From NCBI GenBank assembly GCA_905221605.1, contig CAJNDS010000247.1:186638-250637 (forward strand): DNA of 64,000 nt, given 5' to 3'. The notes under the pieces are model-generated. The model saw nothing but the letters and a program-made list of their open reading frames with translations, was not told the origin of the DNA and searched no databases. This DNA is from Symbiodinium natans. Lineage: Eukaryota > Sar > Dinophyceae > Suessiales > Symbiodiniaceae. Shown here piece after piece: positions 43,700 through 54,229 of the stretch (within the stretch, counting starts at the first letter, position 1; every line of letters starts with the position of its first letter). The position numbers were made by a program, and so were the translations under genes.

Positions 43700-45350
43700 C
43701 ACAGACAAGGATTTCACTGCCCATGGCGAGATTCCCAGTGTCACCGAGAGCATGGCAAAGCGATGCGAGGCGGTGTACAATTATTCAATGGCTTTATAAT
43801 AAGAAGTGCCCGGATATCACTTTTTCCCGGTTGAGCAAAGGGGCTCAACCCAGACCAGAAGCTGTTGGGAGTTGGGATGAAGTTTTTCTCTTTTTTCCAT
43901 TCATTCAGAATTGTGAATTTCAGGCAAAAGTTAAAGGACTCCAACTCCCACGCAGGATCCGAGACCAAAGTTTGTCGTCATATCCAACTGCTTAGAGCAA
44001 GTGCCAAGGAGCACTACCCCAGTTGCACCTTAGTGTGCGGCTTGGTAGAACGGAAGCCCTGTGCACACTGGTCACGCATGATAACGCGCAGTTTTCAAAA
44101 CTCAGCAACGCCAATACGAGTGCAATGCTCGTCAATGCTCGTGAAGCCTTTTCAGCAAGTACTCCCAAGTACTTCTTCGGGCCGTGCACAGCGCCGCTTG
44201 CAATTGGGCAGCTGGGTGGATCGTGGACATCGCCGGAAGTGGGGGTACAGGCCATCATCAAGTTAGATCGAAAAGAATCGGAAAGATGCACATGGCAGCG
44301 CGTGACGTGGCCACTAAACCCCTGCGCCCAAGCCTCTCTTTGCCGCAGCCACCATGTGAACACCCCCACTGTTTGCTTTAAGCAAGTTCGCACTTCTGAG
44401 GTTGCGCGGCGCTCTCTGCTCAAGGAACTGCGACAGTCAAGTGCTAGCTGCTAACCTCAAAGCAGCTGCATCTCAATAATGAGGCCGAGCCATGCACCAG
44501 GTCATTACGACAGCAAGACATAGCAAGACCACTTCAAACTTCTTGCCCCAAAGCTCAGCCAGGGTTCCTTGCCGAATGAACAGGGCACACAAACATGCAG
44601 GGTTAGAAGCCTGATCACGACGCTTTTGCATTTCTTCACTTCAGAAGACAGCATGCACATCAACGCACACCTATAGACCCCAGACACAGAGGCTTCTGTA
44701 GAAAGAGAGAGTGAGAGAAAGCACCGGCACAATCGGAAAGAGCCTTCCATTTGGACATGCAGCTTGGGCGGCATTATAGATCATGCCCAATACAACCTGA
44801 CGCGACATCATGCCATTGCATGACGAGGCTTTGTCATGGAGCTAGACCGAAAGGATTGGCCTTTGTTTCCCCAGTCAGGCGTGAGGGTGCACAGTGTTTT
44901 TTTGTCTCGTGTCTGCGGTAGTTTGCCAGGTTATGACACCCAGGGGGCCAAACCGAAGCCATCCAAGGCACAACTGCACAAAGCCAATTCAGGGAGGGTT
45001 AGGAGCATGTTTGCTATGTTCCGTTTGGGCAACGCCAATGTGTTTGATCATGTTTCTGGTCATCTCTTCTGAACGCCTCTCACAGTCCCACCCATGTAGT
45101 TCGAGCCCGAACTCTCCATCACACTTTTATCAAGATTGCATGTTGTCGAAAATGCCTTTTGAAGTGTCTCATGCTTGACAGCCATGGCAGTCCTTGCCAC
45201 GTGTTTGGCTTGCAGAACAAAGCCGACGGGGCATGGCTTCAACACACGCTATTTGTCACAGAGGGCTTTGCAACGTTCGCGTTTCGTCTGTGGTTCGGTC
45301 CTGCTGTATGCAGCAGAATTCTCGCAGATCGTCCACGCCTGACAGGATGA
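43700..45350 (+). CDS. Unknown gene(s), candidate exons
   Basis: The strongest stretches are about 43701-43797 (DKDFTAHGEIPSVTESMAK, RCEAVYNYSMAL), 44023-44454 (LVTHDNAQFSKLSNANTSAM, VGVQAIIKLDRKESERC), 44836-45072 (ELDRKDWPLFPQSGVRVHS, RVRSMFAMFRLGNANVF) and 45159-45350 (SPCHVFGLQNKADGAWLQHT, LFVTEGFATFAFRLWFG). All are on the plus strand with protein-like composition. Joins were not resolved and no family was recognised, so this may be more than one gene. Confidence 0.35.
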
Positions 45351-45652
45351 GCCGCTCATGCTGCGGCGCAAGCGAAAGTACGAGAGCGAAGGCACGCATG
45401 GCATAGCTTCCGGGCCAGCAAAGGGTTCAATTGTGAGATCTGATCTTCGAATGTTGTATCAAACATTGGTGCATTACATATGCTATATACCTACCCAGTG
45501 TTGTGCATGTCTCATTGACATGACATGCTATCTCTATATGAATATACTGAATGCAATATACATGTATACAAAAAGTAGGGGTGTGAATATGCGCTTATAC
45601 ATCATATTACGTATTATTAGAGGTGAGGTGATATATTGTTTGTAGATGTTAC

Positions 45653-45955
45653 ATGACAAGCCGAGCCGTAGATCTTGTAATTTCTGTTCTATGTTTCGTA
45701 TTCTTAGATACGATTCTGCCTCCTACACGTATTATTCATTGTGATTTTTGCAAGAATGCGATCAAAAGCAAACACTGCGCGCTTGCAGCTCTCGGACTCA
45801 GCCGCAAATGCGACAGAGACGCAGGCATGCGGCGCACGGTTCGGGCCGTGCTGCTTGTGCATGTGGCGCCCTTGGCTTTCGTGCAACATATGCTCAGTAC
45901 AGATCCGGTGCGTGATGATGCTGTCTTAAGGTCAACTGTCACCCGCATGTCCTAG
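45653..45955 (+). CDS. Uncertain open frame
   Basis: 100 codons with a hydrophobic start (LVISVLCFVFLDTIL) and a basic middle. The AT-rich sequence just upstream looks non-coding. Opposite-strand frames of similar length exist, so coding status is doubtful. Confidence 0.2.
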   Translation: MTSRAVDLVISVLCFVFLDTILPPTRIIHCDFCKNAIKSKHCALAALGLSRKCDRDAGMRRTVRAVLLVHVAPLAFVQHMLSTDPVRDDAVLRSTVTRMS

Positions 45956-46269
45956 CTTTGCAGAGTCCATGCCTCTGAAGCGAATGCACGCAAAGAGATG
46001 AAAAGAGACACTTCGTAAGAAAGCTGCAGATGTTCATATGTTGCAACTTGGAGAGCGAAGGTGAGGGGGGATATGCCCTGCCTGGCGGCACACTACGCCC
46101 CGGTGAGTCAGAGAAGGATGGGCGCAGAGCTTAGCCGCCAAGTCCCATCAAGTACAGGTGCAAGAATGCATGGCATTTTTAACATAATCATGATTGTTCA
46201 GAGAGCAGTTCGTAGCTGTTTCGGTATCAGCAGCAAAACAGCTGTAGTAGTCGCCGGTGGTGTTTTCAG

Positions 46270-47643
46270 ATGTCTTGGGCTTAATTTGAAGCCGAGGCTC
46301 AATCGCAAGATGCGGCGCTTCATCTTCAATGCGGACCCAAACATGGTGAGCACTTGACTAGCTGGCTCTTAGCAGGGAATGAGGGAATGAGGTACCCCAT
46401 AAAGTCCCTTAAAGGGTAGGTGTAGGGCCCTAATTCCCTGATTCCCTGCTAAGAACCAGGAGGCTGGTGGATGAGCTTTGAGCACGATGGGCAAGAATTC
46501 ACTGCAGCAAGGTTTGTGAGTGGAAGATTGGTGACTTACTTTCCGTTTGGCCATCCACCAAGTTCAGTGCTCCGGAGTCAGGCATCATGCAACTGTCGGC
46601 AATGGAGCCAAAGAAATGAGCGGTTCTGCAACCTTTTCCAAGGTGGTGTCCAAGCTTCGATGGCACGGCCTACCCATACCTGCCGGGTTCTGAGCAACAT
46701 TGCCGCTTACTACATTGCCATCTCAACGGACATGCAAGCTTGTGAGTCAAGCAAGTTGTCAGCTACTGGTATGTGCGGCCTTGGAATTCGGGGGGATCGA
46801 GGCCTCCGCATGTAACCAGACCGAAAGAGTGCATCAAGGTCTATCAGGCAAGTGAGTCTCTCCGCACCTGAGCAAGCCAGTCTACGATTGCATGTGAATG
46901 TATTCTGTCAGGTGAATCTGCCGCAGAGATGTTTGTTTGCTGTGCCTCCGAAGGCAAAGCTTCTTCATCTTCGCAGTGGCAGCACAATGGATCAAAACAA
47001 ATCAGCGTGAAGTAAAGTAACTAACTACGCATTCATCTGCTTGAGCAGGACAAGCTTGTTGCAATCCCGTTCTTCGACCTACACGAAGATCCCGCTGCCG
47101 AGAACTTAAATATTCAGATTAGGTGAAATGTCCTTGTTTCACCTTTGTGTTCGTTTTTCTCATGGTGGAACCTGCCTGCGTGCACAGATTAAGGGCTCTA
47201 GGGCTTAGGGCCGCTCAGTCCTGTGGGTGTCTACACGGCAGGCATATCCAGAGCTACGTGATATCCCTCAGCTGGTTTGCTCGGCGAATTTTAGGGCATC
47301 GACTTCTGGTTGTCTTGTTGCTCGTGCTTGCAAATCTCACAGTGATGGCATCAGCACATGCCCAGCCACACGTGGCTGAGAGCAGCTTGCCGCTGTGCCA
47401 GGTGAGTCGCTATGCGATTTCTCTGTACGAGCAGAACTGAGTCATGGCGCAGCCTGCTGGCGTCACCGCGCCTCCCAAGCCGCTTTGATGGCTGAAGAAG
47501 CTGCCACTTGCGTCACAGCGAAATTCAGAAACAGGATGAGAGAGGCCAAGGCGTGCTTATCGCCGTGCTGCTCTGACATGGCAACAATGCAGCGGGGCGG
47601 GAAAACAAGGCATTCACTGTTCGTGTCTGTCACTGAAGACGCA
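46270..47643 (+). CDS. Unknown gene with hydrophobic segment, candidate exons
   Basis: The exon 46270-46345, after TTTTCAG and before GTGAGC, reads LGLNLKPRLNRKMRRFIFNA. Near 46467-46560 a stretch reads MSFEHDGQEFTAARFVSGR. The exon 47049 to about 47120 reads DKLVAIPFFDLHEDPAAENL. A stretch ending at 47401 (GT donor) contains a strongly hydrophobic run, HRLLVVLLLVLANLTVMASA, possibly a membrane or signal segment. A stretch to 47643 reads ALMAEEAATCVTAKFRNRM then LSPCCSDMATMQRGGK and meets a GC donor at the edge of a family D element. The joins are inference. Confidence 0.4.
46364..46460. mobile_element. Inverted-repeat element, family E
   Basis: The left end is GGCTCTTAGCAGGGAATGAG and the right end ATTCCCTGCTAAGAACC, with inner inverted GGGAATGAGGTACC and GGGCCCTAATTCCC motifs. 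It lies 19 bp after a GT donor, between two candidate exons. Confidence 0.85.
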
Positions 47644-47644
47644 A

Positions 47645-47780
47645 CTACTTGGAGGTTCATGGTACCTATTAACCAATTATAACTGTACTTATAACTGTAC
47701 TTCTAACTATATTGGGGCACTTAAGGGGCTTACAAGTACAGTCATAATTGGTTAAGAAGTACCATGAACCTCGAAGTACA
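47645..47780. mobile_element. Inverted-repeat element, family D, at an exon edge
   Basis: The left end is TACTTGGAGGTTCATGGTAC and the right end GTACCATGAACCTCGAAGTA. It starts within 3 bp of the putative GC donor after GAAGAC and ends at an AAG just before a convincing coding stretch (YDEVQHWVGPTALGELAYAR, then TAG at about 47864). The reading phases on the two sides differ by one, so the exact splice is unresolved. Confidence 0.8.
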
Positions 47781-48513
47781 CTACGATGAAGTGCAGCATT
47801 GGGTTGGGCCCACAGCTCTTGGAGAGCTCGCATACGCAAGGCTCAGCAATTGCGACGCAAGCTAGGCCCTGTAGCGCAAAGGTGTGGTTAGTCACAAATA
47901 ACGGTACTTGTTGTGCACCACAGCGCTGCTCGAGAAGTTTTTCCCTCTCTTTGTCATGATATTAGGAAGAGAGACATAGGTACCGGCAAGGTCAGACGTT
48001 GCTGTGCCGGAATTTCGAAAGCACGTTCATGCGACACACTAATACATCGTTGTCAGGAAGATGTCGGGAATGTTGCGCTTGAATCCGCCCAGAGTCCAAG
48101 TTGGGCTTGTTTCTCGGTCATGGGAACCCTTCTTGATCAGGACTCTGCCTTCAGAAAAGAATTGAGCAATCGCTAGCATCCGCCTTGGCCGTCTGACCCA
48201 CATGTGGCCCCAGCATGCCCCAGCCCAAGGGGACCACATAACAACATAAACATAAGGATCCTACTATTGGGGTATAAGCGCCCCTACAAGTGGGATTCCG
48301 AAAAGCCCTGTTTGTATGATCCTTGTGTTTATGTAAGTGCTCCGCCTCCCAATTCACAATTCCCCCACACACAGGAGGGTTCTGGTCAGTTCCAAAGTTA
48401 TGTTCAAAGCAGCCAGAGGCTTCGGAGAATACAGCAGGGTAGATGAGCTTCGATGAGCAGTTCTGCGTCATTCTCGTGTCAGGAGCCAGGTTCAAAGAAA
48501 CCAGAAGGAGCAG

Positions 48514-50073
48514 TTGGGCAAAACTGCAGGCTGTGCATGGAGCTGCGCTGGCTCTATAGCCATAGCCCCAGCGATCTGCTTGGCGCGGAGCGTGCGCCGA
48601 AACCGACTGGCACGGAATATCTGTGCAGCCGGGACGTGCAGAAGTCAGTTTCGAGGAGCTTCTTCTCTGGGAGCTGCGAGGCGTTCCTTGTCATCCGTGA
48701 AGCTGGGCCGACGACCAGTTCCGGACGAGACAGGTTTGCCACCGATGAGTGCAGATGGAGGTGGAGAAGATGAGTTCCAGGAATACTGGGAATGGTTTCA
48801 GAAGCCGCAGTCTTGGCCTGAGGGTTGGATTGAGAGGCGCACACACCCTCAAGTTGGAGTTCGACCATACTGGTACAACACCGGGACGCGGCAGACCGTC
48901 TTCGAGCCACCGGCATGCCTTGAGAACCAGAGTTCTGAGCCAATCCAGAGAAGAGAAGAACCGCTGGAGATAGAAGGTGCCGTAGCAGACCTTTCGGTCA
49001 AAGAGCTACGGCAGAAGCTGCAAGATCCCGAAGAGATCGAGCGTCTTGCGCTGACCGATGATGCACTTGCCTGTCGGGCAGTTTGGGAGTACGAGACATT
49101 TATCCCTCGTGTTCTTTCATGGCATGACTACCAGTATAACACCTTCTGGTTCTTTATCGACGATCGCGATGAGAAAGGCAAGCGCGGAGGGCGCGGCCAG
49201 GGTTTCTTCGGGGCCGAGGCAGACAAGAACAAGAAGATGTTTGCTCATCATGGTTTCTTCGAAGCGGTTGCAGAAGTTGCAAGCCAGCGACTTGAAAAGA
49301 TCCATCCGATCAACCTTGTTTACCTGTTGTGGACGTTTACTCGAGCAGGAGTCCGCGCTCAACGATTCTTCAACCAAGCCGCAGACCATTTTTGCAACGG
49401 TCTGCTGCCATCACTGGATCGCTGCGGCTTGGGAACTCTGGTGTGGTGTTACGCAAAGCAAAGGTTTCGGCATCACAGGCTTTTTGATGAAGCTGCCAAA
49501 GAGCTGCAGCGCGCTGTTCGCGTAAGGTCCCTTGCGCCCAGAAATTTTCAAAACACGATGATCGCTTTCCGCTGGTACGGGATGGGCCGTGCCTCCCAGC
49601 GATCGCTCATCGACATGCTAGCGGCCTGGCTTCCTCGGATGCTCGACGACCACGATGAGCGGAGGCCGAAGTTGAGGCCGCGTGATTCAGTGATGCTGTC
49701 ATCTCTCGCTGAGTATATTGCAAGTTCGGATGTGGAGCGGCCAGGCCTGATGTCATGTTCTCGTACACGTGCAAAGACGGTGCCGCACCCAACATGGGGT
49801 CAAGCATCACACGACATGATGGTGCATCAAGCAGAAGATTGCAGATGCGTGCTCTCAGATGCTGAGTTTACACGAGGCTCCGTAGTACCAGCCGATTCTT
49901 TCCGCATCAGTGGTCTGGTGCTTAAGTTGCCCTTTTCACTTTTCCCTTTCATGTCCACGGCTTCGGCAATGCAGGGCTCAGTCGTTGTTGCAAAAGGTCT
50001 GAATGTCATTGCTCGTGGCTTCGTGCACTTGGATGCCAGCAGCGAGCCCGTTGAGGCGCTGAAACCGTATTAA
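48514..50073 (+). CDS. WW-like plus helical-repeat (OPR/RAP-type) protein
   Basis: A 519-codon frame, the longest non-repetitive one in the window. A basic, Ala/Ser/Arg-rich N-terminus could be a plastid or mitochondrial targeting region. An alternative start is the ATG at 48745 (MSADGGGEDEF). Residues about 101-133 read WPEGWIERR then RPYWYNTGTRQTVFEPP, matching the WW-domain pattern but with F in place of the second W. Residues about 255-360 carry helical repeats of the type INLVYLLWTFTRAG and LGTLVWCYAKQRF, with RLFDEAAKEL. These resemble the organelle RNA-binding repeats (OPR, FASTK/RAP-type) expanded in dinoflagellates and apicomplexans. The part after about 49744 changes character and begins at a possible GC donor, so the true protein may leave this frame there. 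Likely role: organelle RNA metabolism (inference). Confidence 0.65.
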   Translation: MGKTAGCAWSCAGSIAIAPAICLARSVRRNRLARNICAAGTCRSQFRGASSLGAARRSLSSVKLGRRPVPDETGLPPMSADGGGEDEFQEYWEWFQKPQSWPEGWIERRTHPQVGVRPYWYNTGTRQTVFEPPACLENQSSEPIQRREEPLEIEGAVADLSVKELRQKLQDPEEIERLALTDDALACRAVWEYETFIPRVLSWHDYQYNTFWFFIDDRDEKGKRGGRGQGFFGAEADKNKKMFAHHGFFEAVAEVASQRLEKIHPINLVYLLWTFTRAGVRAQRFFNQAADHFCNGLLPSLDRCGLGTLVWCYAKQRFRHHRLFDEAAKELQRAVRVRSLAPRNFQNTMIAFRWYGMGRASQRSLIDMLAAWLPRMLDDHDERRPKLRPRDSVMLSSLAEYIASSDVERPGLMSCSRTRAKTVPHPTWGQASHDMMVHQAEDCRCVLSDAEFTRGSVVPADSFRISGLVLKLPFSLFPFMSTASAMQGSVVVAKGLNVIARGFVHLDASSEPVEALKPY

Positions 50074-50643
50074 AAAACACGAGTAAACATAAGAATAGCA
50101 AAAAAGTATATTATTATAATTATGAAACAGGGTCCGGGGGCTTCAGTGGGTTTACGATGGTTCACGTGAGACTCTTTGAGGCATGCCTTGCCTCCATGAC
50201 AGACTACGTGCTCCGGAGCGCACGGCGCTCTCCAGCTTGCACCTCAGCACGTTGCGCACCCACAATGTACTCTAGCGGCCGGACATCTCCGAACCAAATG
50301 TTGCGTATGTCGCCAGACGTGGATGCGGACCGACGGCGATGTCGCAGTCTTCACCACAGTTGTGGCTGAGGACTTCCACTTTTGATCTACAAAGCATAAG
50401 TCAATGAGTCCGGGGACGCCTTGAAAGTTCTTGTTACTAAGTTGCTCCCGCTTGAGCGAACAGCACGGAGGTTAAGGGCTAGCAGCCATGTCGGAAAGTG
50501 CTCAACGATCCAATTGTTCATGACAGGCCGTTGTCAAGGGCTGGCCCAGTGCACCAGGCTTGCTCTCAGAGCTGGAGGACCGGCTGGGAGAGCTGTGCAA
50601 TGTCGTGCGACGCTAGTAATTCTTCACCGATGTGCTGCGCCGG

Positions 50644-50675
50644 GATTAGGGTTTAGGGTTTAGGGTTTAGGGCGA
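50644..50675. repeat. Interstitial TTTAGGG array
   Basis: Four perfect copies in unassigned sequence between the helical-repeat gene and the next coding region. Confidence 0.85.
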
Positions 50676-50955
50676 GAAAAGGCCGAGCTGCCGCTGGTAC
50701 GACGGGGAGCAAGGCAGCGGGAGCTGGAGCCTTAGAAGTTGAGGCAGAATACCTGAGTCCGATGTATCACTACTATTTGCTTATACGAGCCCCAAAAGAA
50801 TAAAAACAATGAAAAAACAGTATTCCCCATATCACCCTTAATAAGGAAGAATATTTTTTCGGGTTTCTTAAGCAACTAGTAGAACAGCTCCGAGGTTATC
50901 CCAGCTGGAAGATGCTTTAGAGCGGGCCCGGAGGCCTTTTTTTGCATGTCGGTGA

Positions 50956-52263
50956 TTGATGTTGCAACGGTTGAAGGCCGATGCCCGTGTTTCCTCAAAG
51001 CACCCAAGAGACAGCTTCTGCCAGGACTTCGTGAACGACCCCATTCGTTTTCAGCCTGTTGCTACGCAAACAGAAGTTCGTATCAGCATCGGTCAGCCGT
51101 TGATGTTCGCACTCATACCAGCACAGCAGGGCCTGGTTCGCTTCGGCCCAAGAAAGCCTATGACTTCGAAAAAAGCCAGTGCAACAAATGGCCCTCAAGC
51201 TGCTAAGCCCAATGTGTTGTTAGCCGTGAAGCGATGCTGGTATCTCATGAGGAAGAGCTCTGACTGCACTCAAAGCCGCACAATAGATGCCAGCGCGCAA
51301 GTGGCCATGGGGCAAGGAGCTGCACATGTGCAGGCAAGCGAACATACAACATGACCAGCAGCTGCAAGAAGCTCAAGACACAAGTGTACGGTTCCAGACG
51401 TGAGTTCTGCGTCCAGACCGAGTTCTAGCCGTCTTGCCGTCTTGCCTTGCTTTCCCAAGACCTTCCCGGTGCTTTTCAGGCAGATGCCCCAACGGAGGAC
51501 AGGCCACCGACTGGGTCAAGTTGCTCTGGGCAGACTCTGGGCACCTTCATCGCAGCACACTATAATTTGACGCGCCCTGCGTGTTTTTGTGCATGGCCTC
51601 GGACTGTGCTTGTGAATGCGCTGGCTGCCACACTGGTAGGGTTCTTACGGTATACACAAGGACTTATAAGTATTTTGAGAGGACAGTTCTGTCGGTGCTC
51701 CTGGCAGGTGCGGGTTTTCTGCGGAGGAGTACACGCGATTGAAGAAGACTCTTCACATCACAGACGGGTCTGCAACTTATTTAGGGACCGTAAACGCAGG
51801 TGACTCTCCGGGTCCCTGCTCAGACATGGACACACGGCCTCAGGCACAACGCAAGAGTGGAGCTCGCCGATTATGACGCATCCTTACAATACAAGTTCCA
51901 GTGATATCCATGGTGTTTTGGGATCGGGTCGACATTGCAGCGTCTTCAAGAAGGGAATGTCTGGCACCACCTGCGAGGTTGCGTGCTTCCCCAGCCATTT
52001 GCGCCTGAATACCTGGAGCAAGTTGTGGCACATGGTCAGTATTGCAGCTTCTGCTGAAAACTAGCAGCTGTAAATCTGTGCTGAACAAGACAAGGTCCAT
52101 TTGTACAACCCCTCTTCTTCTACTTCAGCAAGGACTCCCTCGTCATACCTTACGCAGCCGTGCTTAAATGTGTTCTGTCTGCACCTTACTGCCACTTGTG
52201 CAGGAACGAGTGGGTGAAGGATCTGCTCCATGGAGCCTTGCCTTCAACCTACCAGCAGTGCTG
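50956..52263 (+). CDS. Unknown gene, five to six exons with stop
   Basis: A first long stretch, about 50956-51230, reads SKHPRDSFCQDFVNDPIRF, TEVRISIGQPLMFALIPAQQ and RFGPRKPMTSKKASAT. Next are about 51650-51708 (TRTYKYFERTVLSVLLA, GT donor), about 51727-51799 (EEYTRLKKTLHITDGSATY then LGTVNA, GT donor), about 51850-51886 (RVELADYDASLQYKFQ), about 51960-52030 (WHHLRGCVLPQPFAPEYLEQ) and a terminal exon near 52205-52263 (NEWVKDLLHGALPSTYQQC, TGA). All are on one strand and in coding-like frames. No domain was recognised. Exon borders are approximate. Confidence 0.5.
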
Positions 52264-52399
52264 AAGTAATAGTACGTCGGCCATCGTCGGCTCGGCCCAT
52301 CCCTAGGGCCCTAGGTACTCAGGGACGGGGAGGAGATTGGGGCACCTTGCAGGGCGACTTGTGATATACTCGGCCACTGTGAAGGGAGAAGTGCTGCCG

Positions 52400-53182
52400 G
52401 CCCTAGGGGGCTTGCAGAAAGGGTGGGTAGGGCGGAGCCGGTGGGGCTTGGGACAGGTCCTGAGGCAGTTCTCAGGGAGGCCAGCGGAAGTCCCAAACCA
52501 GTCAAGCGCCCCAGAAGCTCGAGAGAGCAAAACGCAAAACAGGTTTTTTGCGTTGCGTTGCTTTGGGGAACCGGGCAGTTCTTTGGATCCCGCGATGTCC
52601 CGTGCGAAGGCTGAAAGACTGTGGCAGACTATTTGTTAATTTTCTGTGGTTCCTCTCACAACTTGCAAACGGCTTCCCTGCACTCAGGAAGCCGTTTGCA
52701 AGTGGTCTCTCGCAAGCTGCAAAAGCAACAGGCCTGTCCTGGTCGGGCCCTGAGGTTTCCGCGGTTCGAGCGCCTTCCAGGAACCCCTGAAACCCTAAAC
52801 CCTAAACCCGGCGACTGTCGCATCCTGTGCCACAGGAGTCAGCTGCTTCAGGCCTGGGACTCACACTTGAGCTCGGGTTGTTCAAGTTGTTTCCCATGTA
52901 TGAGAAAGTATCGCCAGGTCTGGCAAGAAACGCATCAAACGCAGGCCCCCTTTCGAACATCGTGCTGAATAGCCAAAGGCTCCAATGTAGTTCCTCTTTG
53001 GGTTAGCCTTTGGGGATTCTGGTCTACCACCCCAAAAAGGTACTACATAGGAGCCTTTGGGTAAAGAGTATCAAGATGAGAGCTTTCACGTCCGTGGCCG
53101 TCGTTGCGAGGAGCCCGCGGGGGTTGTGCCGGATTCCCCAGGCGACCTGGCAGAGCTTGTCCATGCGATGAAGAATGGATGA
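52400..53182 (+). CDS. Unknown gene with a terminal exon after an element-intron
   Basis: The last two exons are clear. A stretch ending at 52971 reads LTLELGLFKLFPMYEKVSPG, LARNASNAGPLSNIVLN. The terminal exon 53067-53182 reads YQDESFHVRGRRCEEPAG, VVPDSPGDLAELVHAMKNG, TGA. They join in phase 1 (AAT A|AG TAT) across a 95-nt GC-AG intron that is a family A element. Earlier stretches at about 52423-52600 are open in two frames (one rich in basic residues: PKPVKRPRSSREQ) and unresolved. No family was recognised. Confidence 0.55.
52661..52703. repeat. 17-bp perfect hairpin
   Basis: ACTTGCAAACGGCTTCC at 52661-52677 is the exact reverse complement of 52687-52703, with a 9-nt loop (CTGCACTCA). No other copy was seen in the window and it is not one of families A-G. 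It lies between candidate exons. Confidence 0.9.
52972..53066. mobile_element. Family A element that is an entire intron
   Basis: The GC donor is the start of the left terminal repeat (GCCAAAGGCTCCAATGTAG). The right terminal repeat (ACTACATAGGAGCCTTTGGG) is followed only by TAAAG, giving the AG acceptor. Exon phase is preserved on both sides. The intron length is 95 nt. Confidence 0.85.
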
Positions 53183-53479
53183 AGATGTGGCTCAAAGTTC
53201 ATCATCCTGCTTTTTCTACATGTTTTTTTGTTGATGTATTTTCCATTATTTTCCCATACTATTAAATATACTCTACTGCAGGCCCTGCTGCCCAAGAGCT
53301 GGGAGCCATGGAGATCCATTGCATGAATCGGATGCGCATCCGTCATTTTGCGAATCTGTTTTGGAGTCGCATGTGAGGTTGGGCCTATTCTTAGAGCTGG
53401 CCCTGACTTTGCAAAGCTGCCATGAGTTTACAAAGGCCGCTCCGACGGCCTGTGGCTGGCAGGTTGTGATTGCGTGTTC

Positions 53480-53985
53480 TTAGGGTTTAGGGCTTAGGGC
53501 TTAGGGTTGAAGGCCGGGGGGTGTCGGGGATGGTGACGAACGGCACGTGAAGCTATGCAGTGTTGTGTTTGTGGGGATCATCTCAACTGGTCATGGCACA
53601 AGACAAGTCCTTAAACTCCCGCCTTGGCCATGGTTTCTGCAGTCTTGGTATGTCCGGGTTTCGCTTGACAACCCGGGTGCTGCCCACCCGCGGGCCTGCT
53701 GTAGCAACACCCCTAAACCCTAAACCCTTAGGCCCTAAACCCTAAACCCTAAACCCCGCACGATTGAAGACTTGCACTGAGCGAGCCAGGTGCTTTTGGT
53801 CATCCTTTGCAGAACGGTCGCCGGAGTCATGTGAGGAGGCCGATGCCCTGCTCGCGCCCCTCAAAGTCACGGGCGCAGGGACCTGTTGGGCCCAAGGGTT
53901 TAGGGTTTAGGGTTTAGGGTTTCGGGTTTAGGGTTTAGGATTTAGGGACGGTTTAGGGTTTAGGGTTTAGGGTCCTGGTGTCGTA
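53480..53985. repeat. Cluster of telomere-like arrays in both orientations
   Basis: TTTAGGG/CTTAGGG-type copies lie at about 53480-53508, CCCTAAA-type at 53708-53756 and TTTAGGG-type at 53896-53971. Apart from these, no gene was recognised between 53183 and 54235. Confidence 0.85.
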
Positions 53986-54229
53986 CCTAATTGTACACCG
54001 ATGCTGCGATGCCTTTCCAACTGAGTGAGCTTCTGCCCGTTGACTAGGAAAGAAGTGTAGCTATACCTTGTTCGCAGCATTGCGCTCAATGAGGACATTG
54101 CGTATTTGACTTGCAACTGTCCATGGTTTCGGACTTGCAGGGACTTGCAGCGGCTGCAGTAGCAGCAGTGTTGCCAGTAACTACAACAAGATCGTTAGAA
54201 GCCGCTGTGTCTTGAAATAGTTTAACGGT

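Noticed and set aside
48213..48312. Possible degraded family B copy (GGATCCTACTATTGGGGTAT)
   Set aside because: The central hallmark is present but neither terminal repeat is recognisable, so it was left out of the copy count.
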